Source: Pseudothermotoga elfii DSM 9442 = NBRC 107921 (GTDB lineage: Bacteria > Thermotogota > Thermotogae > Thermotogales > DSM-5069). From it: a DNA stretch of 64,000 nt. A model generated the notes under the pieces. The model made no database searches. It saw nothing but the letters and a program-made list of their open reading frames with translations, and was not told where the DNA came from. The position numbers were made by a program, and so were the translations under genes. Below are positions 28,040-35,822 of the stretch, piece after piece. The stretch covers positions 62,001 through 126,000 of the forward strand of contig NC_022792.1 of NCBI RefSeq assembly GCF_000504085.1, read 5' to 3'. Position 1 is the stretch's first letter. Each line of letters opens with the position of its first letter.

Positions 28040-29109
28040 AATTCAATTCTCTCCTCTGTAACAGGATTAAAAATGTGAATAAAAGGAAGGTCAAGATGAA
28101 CCTGTACCAATTGTGATTCTTTAAAAGACACATCCCCGGGAACCTTGACTACTATTTTTTTGTCATCAGCTACAGACAGATGTATCACTGTCTCGGACAT
28201 CAGCTTTTCTACAAAATAAACACTTGCTTCAAATCCAATAGAATCTTGCCTTTTTTCAACAGAGATATGTTCTGGCCTTATACCAACAATTACTGATTCA
28301 ATTCCTGGATCTTTTTTCAGAGGTATTTGAAGGCCAAATCCTTCTGCAAAAAACTTATCTTTGTGAGAAATAACTTTCATGGGTAAAAAATTCATCTGAG
28401 GGGAACCAACAAAACCAGCTACAAAAAGTGTCCTGGGTGCTTTGTATATTTCCTCAGGTGAACCGTACTGTATGATCTTACCAGCATTCATGACAGCTAT
28501 CTTATCCCCCATTGTCATGGCTTCTGTCTGGTCGTGTGTAACATAAATAGTTGTAACTTTGACCTGTTCATGAAGTTTTCTGAGTTCACTTCTCATTTTT
28601 ATTCTCAAAAGAGCATCAAGGTTTGATAAAGGTTCGTCCATCAAAAGTACCCTTGGTTTATGCACAATAGCCCTCGCAACAGCTACTCTCTGCCTCTGTC
28701 CACCTGATAGTTGAGAAGGATACCTATCGAGGAGTTCAGAAATATGCAACAAATCAGACGCCCAGCGTACTCTTTCTTCTATTTCCTTTTTGGGAACTTT
28801 TTTCAATTTCAAAGGATATGCAATATTTTCTTTTACTTTCATGTGAGGCCAGACAGCATAGCTTTGAAATACCATAGCTACATTTCTGTCTTTCGGTGCA
28901 AGATTCGTAATGTTTTTACCATCAAAGAGAATTTCCCCCTCTGTGAGTTTCTCCAAACCGGATATGCATCTCATTAAAGTCGTTTTTCCACACCCGGAAG
29001 GTCCAAGTAAGACGACGAAAGATCCCTCTTCTATGGAAATATCTATCCCATCAAGCGCTTTCACATTACCAAAATATTTCTTCACATTTTGTACAACCAC
29101 TCTTGCCAC
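28036..29109 (-). CDS. Sugar ABC transporter ATPase (MalK/UgpC-like)
   Basis: 357-aa ATPase. Walker A GPSGCGKTT, signature LSGGQRQRVAVARA, Walker B RVLLMDEPLSNLD, His switch YVTHDQTEAMTMGD, and a C-terminal TOBE/regulatory region (about 240-357, IVGIRPEHISVE). It energises the two permeases just upstream. The longest frame starts at a GTG inside GAGGTGAT; GTG 29109 has normal spacing. Of the importers in the window, only this carbohydrate one has its own ATPase gene; the others must share an ATPase encoded elsewhere. Confidence 0.92.
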   Translation of the reverse strand: MARVVVQNVKKYFGNVKALDGIDISIEEGSFVVLLGPSGCGKTTLMRCISGLEKLTEGEILFDGKNITNLAPKDRNVAMVFQSYAVWPHMKVKENIAYPLKLKKVPKKEIEERVRWASDLLHISELLDRYPSQLSGGQRQRVAVARAIVHKPRVLLMDEPLSNLDALLRIKMRSELRKLHEQVKVTTIYVTHDQTEAMTMGDKIAVMNAGKIIQYGSPEEIYKAPRTLFVAGFVGSPQMNFLPMKVISHKDKFFAEGFGLQIPLKKDPGIESVIVGIRPEHISVEKRQDSIGFEASVYFVEKLMSETVIHLSVADDKKIVVKVPGDVSFKESQLVQVHLDLPFIHIFNPVTEERIEF

Positions 29110-29122
29110 TTTTATCACCTCG

Positions 29123-29917
29123 TCATTTCAGAGAAATTCCCCACATAGATATAAGATATTTTCTTATGATAAATATAAAAACCATAGCAGGCACAGCCAT
29201 AATTGTCCCGGCCGCAAATTTGAAATAATCTGGAGACGCCATCGCCGTGTTCAATATATGAGCAGGTAGAGTTCTATCAGTTATAGCCAGTACAGATGCT
29301 GCGAAAACCTCATTCCAAGACATTATAAAAGCAAAAATAGCAGAAGCTGCCAGGCCCGGCAAAGCAAGCGGAATTGTTATTTTCAAAAAGGCTCCGAATC
29401 TTGAAAGACCGAATATCATGCCAGCTTCTTCATATTCAACAAACACACCGGAAAATATACTCGATGTTATCAAAACGACGAAAGGAAGTATCATGGCTGC
29501 ATGAGCAAGTGCGACACCTATCATTGTATCTGCCAGATTGAATCTCAGATATATTGTCACAAGAGAAACTGCAATAACAACAAGTGGTATAGATCTTGTA
29601 AAGAGCATCGTAAGTTTTATGAAGTTTTTTCCAGGAAAAATATATCGGGTAACCGCGTAACCAGCAGGGATACCAAGGGCAAAAGAAACAGCTATAGATA
29701 TCAACGCAACTTGAACACTTGTTAGCAACGCCCTCCATCCTCCGAGGTTCACCAGTAATTTGTATATATGTTCAAATGTCAGTTTCTCAGGAAAAATCCT
29801 ATCCATTTGATAGAACTCAGACGCCGGTGTCAGTGAAGCAAGAAAAACAAAAAAGATTGGCCCAATAAACCACAGGCATATTGCCGCAAAGGCGAGCACG
29901 TAAAAGAATTTTCTCAT
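29123..29917 (-). CDS. Sugar ABC permease (MalG-like)
   Basis: 264-aa permease, six hydrophobic segments. The EAA loop reads EYEEAGMIFGLSRFGAFLKITIPLALPG (about 155-180). ATG 29917 overlaps the partner's stop as ATGA; the frame's first start (29971) lies inside the partner gene and is rejected. Confidence 0.88.
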   Translation of the reverse strand: MRKFFYVLAFAAICLWFIGPIFFVFLASLTPASEFYQMDRIFPEKLTFEHIYKLLVNLGGWRALLTSVQVALISIAVSFALGIPAGYAVTRYIFPGKNFIKLTMLFTRSIPLVVIAVSLVTIYLRFNLADTMIGVALAHAAMILPFVVLITSSIFSGVFVEYEEAGMIFGLSRFGAFLKITIPLALPGLAASAIFAFIMSWNEVFAASVLAITDRTLPAHILNTAMASPDYFKFAAGTIMAVPAMVFIFIIRKYLISMWGISLK

Positions 29918-30768
29918 GATCTGACACCTTCTTCTAAATGTTTTGAGCGAATGGTGCCTATGTAGAACCATCCTATTACAAAGGTCAGTACAGCTATGAT
30001 CAGAGCATAAGTGCTTGCGATATTTCTGTTATTCATAAACACATACCAATAATAAGTTTCTCCTGCAAGTACTGTGATATCTCTTCCCGCCAGAAGCCAG
30101 ACAACTCCAAATATTTGAAAAGCGAAAAGCGTTCTCACAAGAAGAGCTGAAACAATCGATGGTTTAAGCAATGGTAAAGTAATCTTGATGAATTTTTTCC
30201 ACGCCGAAAAGCCAAAGATATCTGCTGCTTCAAGATATTCAGTATTTATAGATTGAAGTCCCGCCAGCAAAATTACAAAGACGAGGGGTGTGGCTCTCCA
30301 AACTTCCGTCAAAATTACAACAAGAAACTCCCTCGATTTGAAAAGATACCCGAAGAAATACAAAGGCCTATCTATCCAGTTAAGCTTCAAAAGAATTTTA
30401 TTCAAATAACCATTTGGGGCGAATATAGAATAACTTATCAATGCAGCGGTAACATCACTGAGAGCTAATGGAGTGGCTATTATATACAAAAGCGATTGAT
30501 AACCTTTCCACTTCTTATTTACCAGCAAAGCCAGCATTATTGCAAAAACAAACTGTACAGGAATAATAATTAACCCGAGAATAATAGTGTTCAAAAAAGC
30601 ATTTTGAAAATCTTTTGAAGAAAAAACATACCTGAAATTCTCAAGCCAGCCTTTCTCATTAGTAAAAGCTAATTGAAATGTACCAAATATAGGATAACCA
30701 ATGAAAACTGCAAGATACGCCAGAGCAGGTAAGATAAGTAACATAGGGGTTATACCTTCTCTTCTCAC
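29914..30768 (-). CDS. Sugar ABC permease (MalF-like)
   Basis: 284-aa permease with six hydrophobic segments and EAA loop EYLEAADIFGFSAWKKFIKITLPLLKPS (about 180-205). The frame reaches 30822 but that start lies before the intergenic stem-loop; GTG 30768, behind GGGAG, is the first properly spaced start after it. Confidence 0.86.
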   Translation of the reverse strand: MRREGITPMLLILPALAYLAVFIGYPIFGTFQLAFTNEKGWLENFRYVFSSKDFQNAFLNTIILGLIIIPVQFVFAIMLALLVNKKWKGYQSLLYIIATPLALSDVTAALISYSIFAPNGYLNKILLKLNWIDRPLYFFGYLFKSREFLVVILTEVWRATPLVFVILLAGLQSINTEYLEAADIFGFSAWKKFIKITLPLLKPSIVSALLVRTLFAFQIFGVVWLLAGRDITVLAGETYYWYVFMNNRNIASTYALIIAVLTFVIGWFYIGTIRSKHLEEGVRS

Positions 30769-30790
30769 ACTCTCAACTCCCAATCCAAAA

Positions 30791-30812
30791 GCAGGTGGCG
30801 AAAGCCACCTGC
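30791..30812 (-). terminator. Stem-loop between binding protein and permease genes
   Basis: Perfect 9-bp inverted repeat GCAGGTGGC / GCCACCTGC with a 4-nt loop, 7 bp after the SBP stop, followed on the minus strand only by TTTTGG. It is more likely an mRNA 3'-end stabiliser or attenuator than a full terminator. Confidence 0.65.
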
Positions 30813-30818
30813 AAATCA

Positions 30819-32081
30819 TCAAAACAGGCTTGCATCTGGTTCAGGCAGAGGTGCATCAACTTCTATAAACAGCTGTCTTATCTTCTCTCCAAGTTCACCT
30901 ATCACTTTTACTGGATCTTCGTCGTTGAAAACAATTCTGGTGAAAGCCAGGCGGTAGGTTTCGCTGAACTCTCCGCCTTTTGCTCCAAGTCCTGGTATGA
31001 AGCAAACAACAGAATCTTTCGCCGCAGATTGATTAACAACACCCTGAGCAAGCACCTTTAAAGCCCCTTCGGGTATCAAACCTGCTGCTTCTTGAACAAC
31101 GGGGAAGAATCCAACATTTTCTAAAATAGCTATCTGTGTTTCTGGGCTGGTCAAAAAGTCCAGAACCTTTAAAGGTTCTGTCATGTCGACATTCTTTGGA
31201 ATTGCTATACCTGCGAGAACAATAATATACCCTCTGCCCATAGGACCCCTTGGAACAGGTACGACAACAAAATCGTTAGGTTTTTCAACTATGGCTTGTT
31301 TGATTCTTGCCGTGTGATCCCAGGCAATCAGTACTTCATTCCTGAGCAAGGGCTGATCCATGTTATCCCAGGTTGTACAGGCTGGATGCACATATTTGAA
31401 TAATTCCTTCAGGTAATTCCACATTTCAATAGCTTTCACACTATCAAATTTAACAGCCTGAGCACCTGTGTAAGATGGGTATATATAACCATGCAAAAAC
31501 CTGTGCCATAAACCTTTCGGTCCAAGAGGAAATCCAAGTTGAGGTTGCCTGGTTTTTTCTTGCATATTTTTTGCCCATTGTAATAAAGCATCATAGGTCC
31601 ATTTTTCAGTTGCATTTGTCACATCTTCCATTGTCAATCCTTTCGGCAAATATTCGAAAGCTTTTTTGTTGATTGCCATCGCATAGGTTGCCTGTAACCA
31701 TGGTATAAATACCTTTTCTTTTCCAACGTAAGTGTACTTTTCGAAAGTCTGAACAAATGTTTTTCCACTCAGCAAAACTCCCGACAAATCGGCAAGCAAT
31801 CCGTTGGCGCCCATCGTGTAAAGTCCGCTCTGCAAATCTGCCACCAAATTCAAAACGGGTTTACCTGCTTTTTGTTCGGCCTCCAATCTGCTGAGCAAAT
31901 CAGTGTACTCGAAATTGAGAAATTCAACATCCACACCAGAGGCTTTCGAAAATTCACCAAGTTTTCTGATCATAAATTCACGTTCTGCCGCCGGTGTCAT
32001 CTGGGTCGAACCGAAGTTAACTTTTGCAAAACTGAAAACCACAAGCGCTGCCAAAATCATCACAATTAAAAAACGCCTCAT
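30819..32081 (-). CDS. Sugar ABC transporter substrate-binding protein
   Basis: 420-aa extracellular solute-binding protein (family 1 type). Signal peptide MRRFLIVMILAALVVFSFAK. The mature part has the alternating alpha/beta pattern with PLGPKGLWHRFLHGYIYPSYTG and VLIAWDHTARIKQA. The frame reaches 32117, but ATG 32081 follows AAAGGGGGTGC. It heads the eight-gene operon. The ligand is unknown; the operon content suggests a mannose-containing glycoside. Confidence 0.85.
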   Translation of the reverse strand: MRRFLIVMILAALVVFSFAKVNFGSTQMTPAAEREFMIRKLGEFSKASGVDVEFLNFEYTDLLSRLEAEQKAGKPVLNLVADLQSGLYTMGANGLLADLSGVLLSGKTFVQTFEKYTYVGKEKVFIPWLQATYAMAINKKAFEYLPKGLTMEDVTNATEKWTYDALLQWAKNMQEKTRQPQLGFPLGPKGLWHRFLHGYIYPSYTGAQAVKFDSVKAIEMWNYLKELFKYVHPACTTWDNMDQPLLRNEVLIAWDHTARIKQAIVEKPNDFVVVPVPRGPMGRGYIIVLAGIAIPKNVDMTEPLKVLDFLTSPETQIAILENVGFFPVVQEAAGLIPEGALKVLAQGVVNQSAAKDSVVCFIPGLGAKGGEFSETYRLAFTRIVFNDEDPVKVIGELGEKIRQLFIEVDAPLPEPDASLF

Positions 32082-32150
32082 GAAAGCACCCCCTTTATAG
32101 GTGAAAATGTTTTTCATAAATTCAGAACAAAAGGAAAATTTTCTACCTAT

Positions 32151-32179
32151 TTTCTATCACATGTTACATTATATGTCAA
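32151..32179 (-). promoter_or_regulatory. Candidate promoter of the importer-mannosidase-glycosyltransferase operon
   Basis: On the minus strand TTGACA (32174-32179), 17-bp spacer, TAGAAA (32151-32156), about 70 bp before the SBP start. A TATAAT abuts the -35 box (32168-32173) and may be part of an alternative promoter. Confidence 0.45.
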
Positions 32180-32201
32180 TACCATTAACATAAATTGGTA
32201 T
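32179..32201. promoter_or_regulatory. Operator-like inverted repeat upstream of the operon
   Basis: ATACCA (32179-32184) and TGGTAT (32196-32201), 11 bp apart, abutting the upstream side of the candidate -35 box. A binding site for the operon's RpiR regulator is a reasonable guess. Confidence 0.4.
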
Positions 32202-32444
32202 AGTTTTGCAAAAAGTTTGATGACCACTACAAATGTTGAGAAAATATTATCTCGTGAAACAATATGATGAACATTCGTAGAGATACAGGTCTGTAGAGAA
32301 ATATCATTTCAAAAGCGAGGAATAATATTCAGACAATCACTATTTGCTCAATTTCTGACTTATCTGAAAACCTACTACAATATGGAAAGAGCCCAGGTAG
32401 ATATGCAGATTGCCGTTATTCTACTTCACTACCTCTTGCATAGC
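32202..32444. other. Intergenic stretch before the tRNA genes, no gene seen
   Basis: AT-rich DNA between the sugar operon promoter and the tRNA promoter. I see no open frame with a ribosome site and no strong hairpin. Confidence 0.6.
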
Positions 32445-32450
32445 TATAAT
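32445..32450 (+). promoter_or_regulatory. -10 box of the tRNA promoter
   Basis: TATAAT 25 bp upstream of the tRNA-Leu 5' end. The position 17 bp upstream (TACTTC) is a poor -35 match, so only the -10 element is called. Confidence 0.4.
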
Positions 32451-32475
32451 AAATATGATAGAATTCTATTTGGTC

Positions 32476-32563
32476 GCCGGGGTGGCGGAATTGGCAGACG
32501 CTGCGGACTTAAAATCCGCTGGAGGGAGCCTCCGTGTCGGTTCGAGTCCGATCCCCGGCACCA
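32476..32563 (+). tRNA. tRNA-Leu (anticodon TAA)
   Basis: 88-nt class II tRNA with CCA encoded. Acceptor GCCGGGG pairs with CCCCGGC; anticodon stem GCGGA/TCCGC closes the loop CTTAAAA (TAA); the long variable arm is GGAGGGAGCCTCC; the T arm is TCGGTTCGAGTCCGA. Reads UUA (and UUG by wobble). Confidence 0.96.
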
Positions 32564-32601
32564 GATGGAGATAAAAAGTGATCTTTTGAAGATATATGCG
32601 T

Positions 32602-32678
<77 letters not shown>

Positions 32679-32710
32679 GAGATTAACAAAAACATTTTTA
32701 AGAACTCGTG

Positions 32711-32738
32711 GCTCCGGCATGCGTCGGAGCGTTTTTTT
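32711..32738 (+). terminator. Rho-independent terminator of the tRNA transcript
   Basis: GCTCCG (32711-32716) and CGGAGC (32725-32730) form a stem with an 8-nt loop, followed by GTTTTTTT. It lies 32 bp after tRNA-fMet. Confidence 0.85.
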
Positions 32739-33046
32739 GTGAATACACTAATCCTGAATAAATTGACAAAAATCGCGAAAACTCAGGATGATGAAGATAA
32801 GCAAATTATAAAATCAAAAGTACGAGTGATATCATTGTATGTGCTTTAGCTTTTTATCTTCACCTCAATTAATGGTGCGACTATATCTTGTACATAGAGA
32901 TATAAATCCTTCTCTTTGAATCTCATATTTTCACATTCAAAGGTTTGCCTTTTTAGATAATCAGAATATTTACAGATTGCCAAATGGTGTAGAATAACAG
33001 TGTTAACTGTTTGGATTATATGCGTAGTTATTCGGGGGGGAATAAT
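32739..33046. other. Intergenic stretch, no gene seen
   Basis: About 300 bp of AT-rich DNA between the tRNA terminator and the small coiled-coil gene. No open frame with a ribosome site; TTGCCA (32977) and TAGAAT (32990) are too close together to form a promoter. Confidence 0.55.
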
Positions 33047-33193
33047 ATGGGAGAGAACAAATTAGAACAATTTCTCGCAGGGGCAGAAGAATTCGACTTA
33101 AAAAGTATAAAAACGAAAAACCGTTTGTTAAAAAAGAAGATCAAAGCACTAGAAAAATACCTTTTATATGCAAGAGAGCTAAAACTCTCCTAA
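33047..33193 (+). CDS. Small coiled-coil protein, upstream part of a frame-split gene
   Basis: 48-aa charged protein starting at ATG 33047 behind a run of seven G (33034-33040). The sequence ends KKIKALEKYLLYARELKLS and is helical with heptad leucines. It is not a family I recognise. The next open frame begins 5 bp after its stop, in the -1 frame, and continues the same heptad pattern (see finding), so this may be the N-terminal piece of a 166-aa protein. Confidence 0.5.
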   Translation: MGENKLEQFLAGAEEFDLKSIKTKNRLLKKKIKALEKYLLYARELKLS

Positions 33194-33198
33194 GCGAA

Positions 33199-33552
33199 TT
33201 GAACGAATTGGAATTGGTCCATAAAAGCTTGGCAACGTTGGATTCAGAGACTCTCTTTAAAAAAGCAAAAGAATTAAAATCTCAGACTGAACAGATGAGA
33301 ACACTGGTTGCTCTTCTATCCGAGCATATCGAACAACTAAATAAGATAGATGAAATGATGGTTGAAAACAAGAAACTAGCACACATTCTTGAAGACGCAA
33401 TGAGCGTTGATTTAAACAACTTGAAACAGGAAAACCACCATCTTGAAGCTCTCATTCCAACGTTGCAACAAAATGTTGATCTTCTGGAGTCATATAAAAA
33501 GCTGTCAGAGGAAATAAAAGAAATGAGAAAAGAGATTAAGGATAACGATTGA
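33199..33552 (+). CDS. Coiled-coil protein, downstream part of a frame-split gene
   Basis: 117-aa helical protein, heptad-rich throughout (KAKELKSQTEQMRTLVALLSEHIEQL, HHLEALIPTLQQNVDLLESYKKLSEEIKEMRKEI). The only start in frame is TTG 33199, without a ribosome site of its own. A -1 shift within AAAA at 33181-33184 of the upstream frame would join the two as ARELKTLLSELNELELVHK, a continuous coiled coil. It could be expressed by re-initiation, by frameshifting, or be a broken gene. No homologue recognised. Confidence 0.45.
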   Translation: MNELELVHKSLATLDSETLFKKAKELKSQTEQMRTLVALLSEHIEQLNKIDEMMVENKKLAHILEDAMSVDLNNLKQENHHLEALIPTLQQNVDLLESYKKLSEEIKEMRKEIKDND

Positions 33553-34099
33553 TTTCCAGATAGCAACAGCTTTGATGGAGTTGATCTTGCTCAAGTTCGT
33601 TTTTTATATAAATGATTTTTAGCTGAGCAATAAAATTGTACTACTGAAAGAAACCAAGATCGCAAGTGAGTTAGTTGCCATATCCCTACCAGCGCAAAAA
33701 TTCAATAATTTTTTAAATTAATCTATTTTCGATGATCACAACTATTTATGTGCCCACCATATTCAACTTGACTTCAAATTTTGTGGTATGGAATATATTT
33801 TTTGCACGAATTAAGAGCTTTTGTTTTCATCGTTACTTGCTTCATACAGAGAAACCGCAACAACAATTAGAATTCATATAACGAAAATACTGACTTTCTT
33901 TACTTCAATACTAATTAAAAGAATTAGTCTTATGCATCTTCCCAACAAAGATCGGGTTGGTATGTTATCAAACTATCTGAACACTCTTAAAAATAAAATC
34001 CAAAATCATTATCGAACTTTCTCAAGAAATATCGCGATTTAGCCCTGTTTGATAATTTGCACATTCATCCTGCTTATCTCAAGATACTCGCTCGTAAGT
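33553..34099. other. Gene-poor AT-rich stretch with a possible HAMP-domain remnant
   Basis: No convincing gene. One open frame (33821-34042, plus) lacks a ribosome site; its translation contains NKDRVGMLSNYLNTLKNKI, which resembles the end of a chemoreceptor HAMP domain (DEIG-x-LS-x-x-FN). No signalling domain follows. It may be the relic of a methyl-accepting chemotaxis gene or a coincidence. Confidence 0.3.
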
Positions 34100-34930
34100 C
34101 TAATATATCCACTTTTCTACAGAACGAGCTGTGCGATCCACATTTTGTTTTGCTTTATCTGCAAGAAGCAATTTTGTTTGTTCAAAAAGCACTTCCAGAA
34201 CATGGAGCTGTGCTATTTTAGATCTTATAGCGCCGCTTTGAAAAGGATTTTCTCTGACTGCTGTCAACAAAACAAAATCTGCATAAAATGTTAGAGGTGA
34301 TTTGTTATACCCTGTAACAGCAATCACACATGCTTTGTTTTGTTTTGCAATTTGGGCCATATCAACTACAACTGCGGTGGAACCACTCTGAGAAAAAGCT
34401 ACCACGCAATCTTTTTCATTGCATCCAGATAAACTCATAGCCTGAAAATGTGGATCCAGCATATATTTCACGTCTACCCCGATTCGCATAAATTTGTAAT
34501 ATGCATCAAGGGCTGTTACACCTGAAGCACCAACTCCAAGTAGATAAAGTCTTCTACAATTTGATATCTTTTCAGCACATTGATATACGACCTTCTCGTT
34601 TAATTTCAACAACTTTGAGGTTTCCTCTATCGCTTTGATGTGATCTTCTTTTACCATAGCCAGCATATCTTTTGAACCCTCAGAAGCCTCTTCCTGACGA
34701 CCCAAGCTTTTTGCAAGTGCTATTTTAAAAGGATGAAAACCGGAAAAACCCAGTTTCTGGCAAAAACGCACCACTGTTCCCTGGCCTATTCTAAGTTCAT
34801 CAACAATTTCTGTTATGCTCATGTGGATTACTTCATCAGGATGATCAATAACAAACTGCGCAAGTTCATTCTCTTTTTTCGTAAACTGTTTTTGATTGGC
34901 TTTGATGATTGTCTGAACATCACCCGTCAC
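34100..34930 (-). CDS. RpiR-family transcriptional regulator
   Basis: 276-aa regulator. HTH_6 at about 10-75 (FTKKENELAQFVIDHPDEVIHMSITEIVDELRIGQGTVVRFCQKLGFSGFHPF) and a SIS domain at about 120-250 (YLLGVGASGVTALDAYYKF, DCVVAFSQSGSTAVVVDMA, VIAVTGYNKSPLTFYAD). GTG start behind GAGGAG. It is the last gene of the NanE operon and overlaps none; RpiR proteins beside nan genes often respond to amino-sugar phosphates, so it is the likely regulator of this operon. Confidence 0.87.
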   Translation of the reverse strand: MTGDVQTIIKANQKQFTKKENELAQFVIDHPDEVIHMSITEIVDELRIGQGTVVRFCQKLGFSGFHPFKIALAKSLGRQEEASEGSKDMLAMVKEDHIKAIEETSKLLKLNEKVVYQCAEKISNCRRLYLLGVGASGVTALDAYYKFMRIGVDVKYMLDPHFQAMSLSGCNEKDCVVAFSQSGSTAVVVDMAQIAKQNKACVIAVTGYNKSPLTFYADFVLLTAVRENPFQSGAIRSKIAQLHVLEVLFEQTKLLLADKAKQNVDRTARSVEKWIY

Positions 34931-34935
34931 TGTTA

Positions 34936-35817
34936 TCAGCTCCTCGAAATCCTGTCTTTAGCATAGATAACTGCACCAATTATACCCGCGTCATTTCCAA
35001 GAATCGATAAATCTACCTGTGAGGTATTATACAAGGATTTAGAAGAATATGGCTCCACACATTTTCTGAGTATCTCAAGTGCATTTGATCCTAATTCGCA
35101 AAAGCCACCGCCAATTGCAACAACTTGCGGATCGATTGTGAGAAAAATTCTATCAATCAATACAGCTATATCCCTACACATCTTTTCCACAGCTATAACT
35201 GTATTTTCATCTTTTTGTTTGAATTTCTCTATTAGTCTTTCCCTATCTTTCTCTTTTGCATACCTGTGCAAAACTTTCATCGATATATACATTTCGGCAC
35301 AACCTTTTTTCCCGCAGTTGCAGCGCCTGCCATCTGGATAAAGTATCGTATGTCCTATTTCTCCAGCTTGCCAGTGCGCTCCTTCAATCAATTTTCCATC
35401 AACCACTATTCCTCCACCCAATCCTGTGCCAATTGTCAACAAAACCATATTAGACACATTTCTACTCCCTGCTTCAGCCAAAGCCGCCGCACGAGCATCG
35501 TTGATGATGAAAGTTGGAATATGAAATCTGCTATTTATTTTCTGAGCCAAATCCAGACCAGACCAGTTTTTCAAATTTGAAGTAGCATAGACAACTATTC
35601 CTTTTTCTGAATCTATCCTGCCAGCGCTTGCAATCCCGATTGCTTCTGGTCTGGTATCCGCATGTTCTACCAGTTTTCCAATTACATAGACAAGTGTTTC
35701 AAAGGGATTTTTCATTTCAATTAATTCGACTGTTTTCCAAACAATAGTACTTTTTTCAACTATGCCACCTTTTATCGCTGTTCCTCCAATATCTATACCA
35801 AGTAACAATGGACTCAT
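34936..35817 (-). CDS. ROK-family sugar kinase (NanK/glucokinase-like)
   Basis: 293-aa ROK kinase. LLGIDIGGTAIKGG (ATP phosphate loop, residues 5-18), TIGTGLGGGIVVDGKLIEGAHWQAGEIGH, and the zinc motif CNCGKKGCAE (about 174). With NanE in the same operon an N-acetylmannosamine kinase role is plausible; ROK specificity cannot be read from these motifs. ATG 35817 is preferred over GTG 35826, which lies in the ribosome site AGGTGAT and overlaps the DUF4127 stop. Confidence 0.85.
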   Translation of the reverse strand: MSPLLLGIDIGGTAIKGGIVEKSTIVWKTVELIEMKNPFETLVYVIGKLVEHADTRPEAIGIASAGRIDSEKGIVVYATSNLKNWSGLDLAQKINSRFHIPTFIINDARAAALAEAGSRNVSNMVLLTIGTGLGGGIVVDGKLIEGAHWQAGEIGHTILYPDGRRCNCGKKGCAEMYISMKVLHRYAKEKDRERLIEKFKQKDENTVIAVEKMCRDIAVLIDRIFLTIDPQVVAIGGGFCELGSNALEILRKCVEPYSSKSLYNTSQVDLSILGNDAGIIGAVIYAKDRISRS

Positions 35818-35822
35818 GGCAA

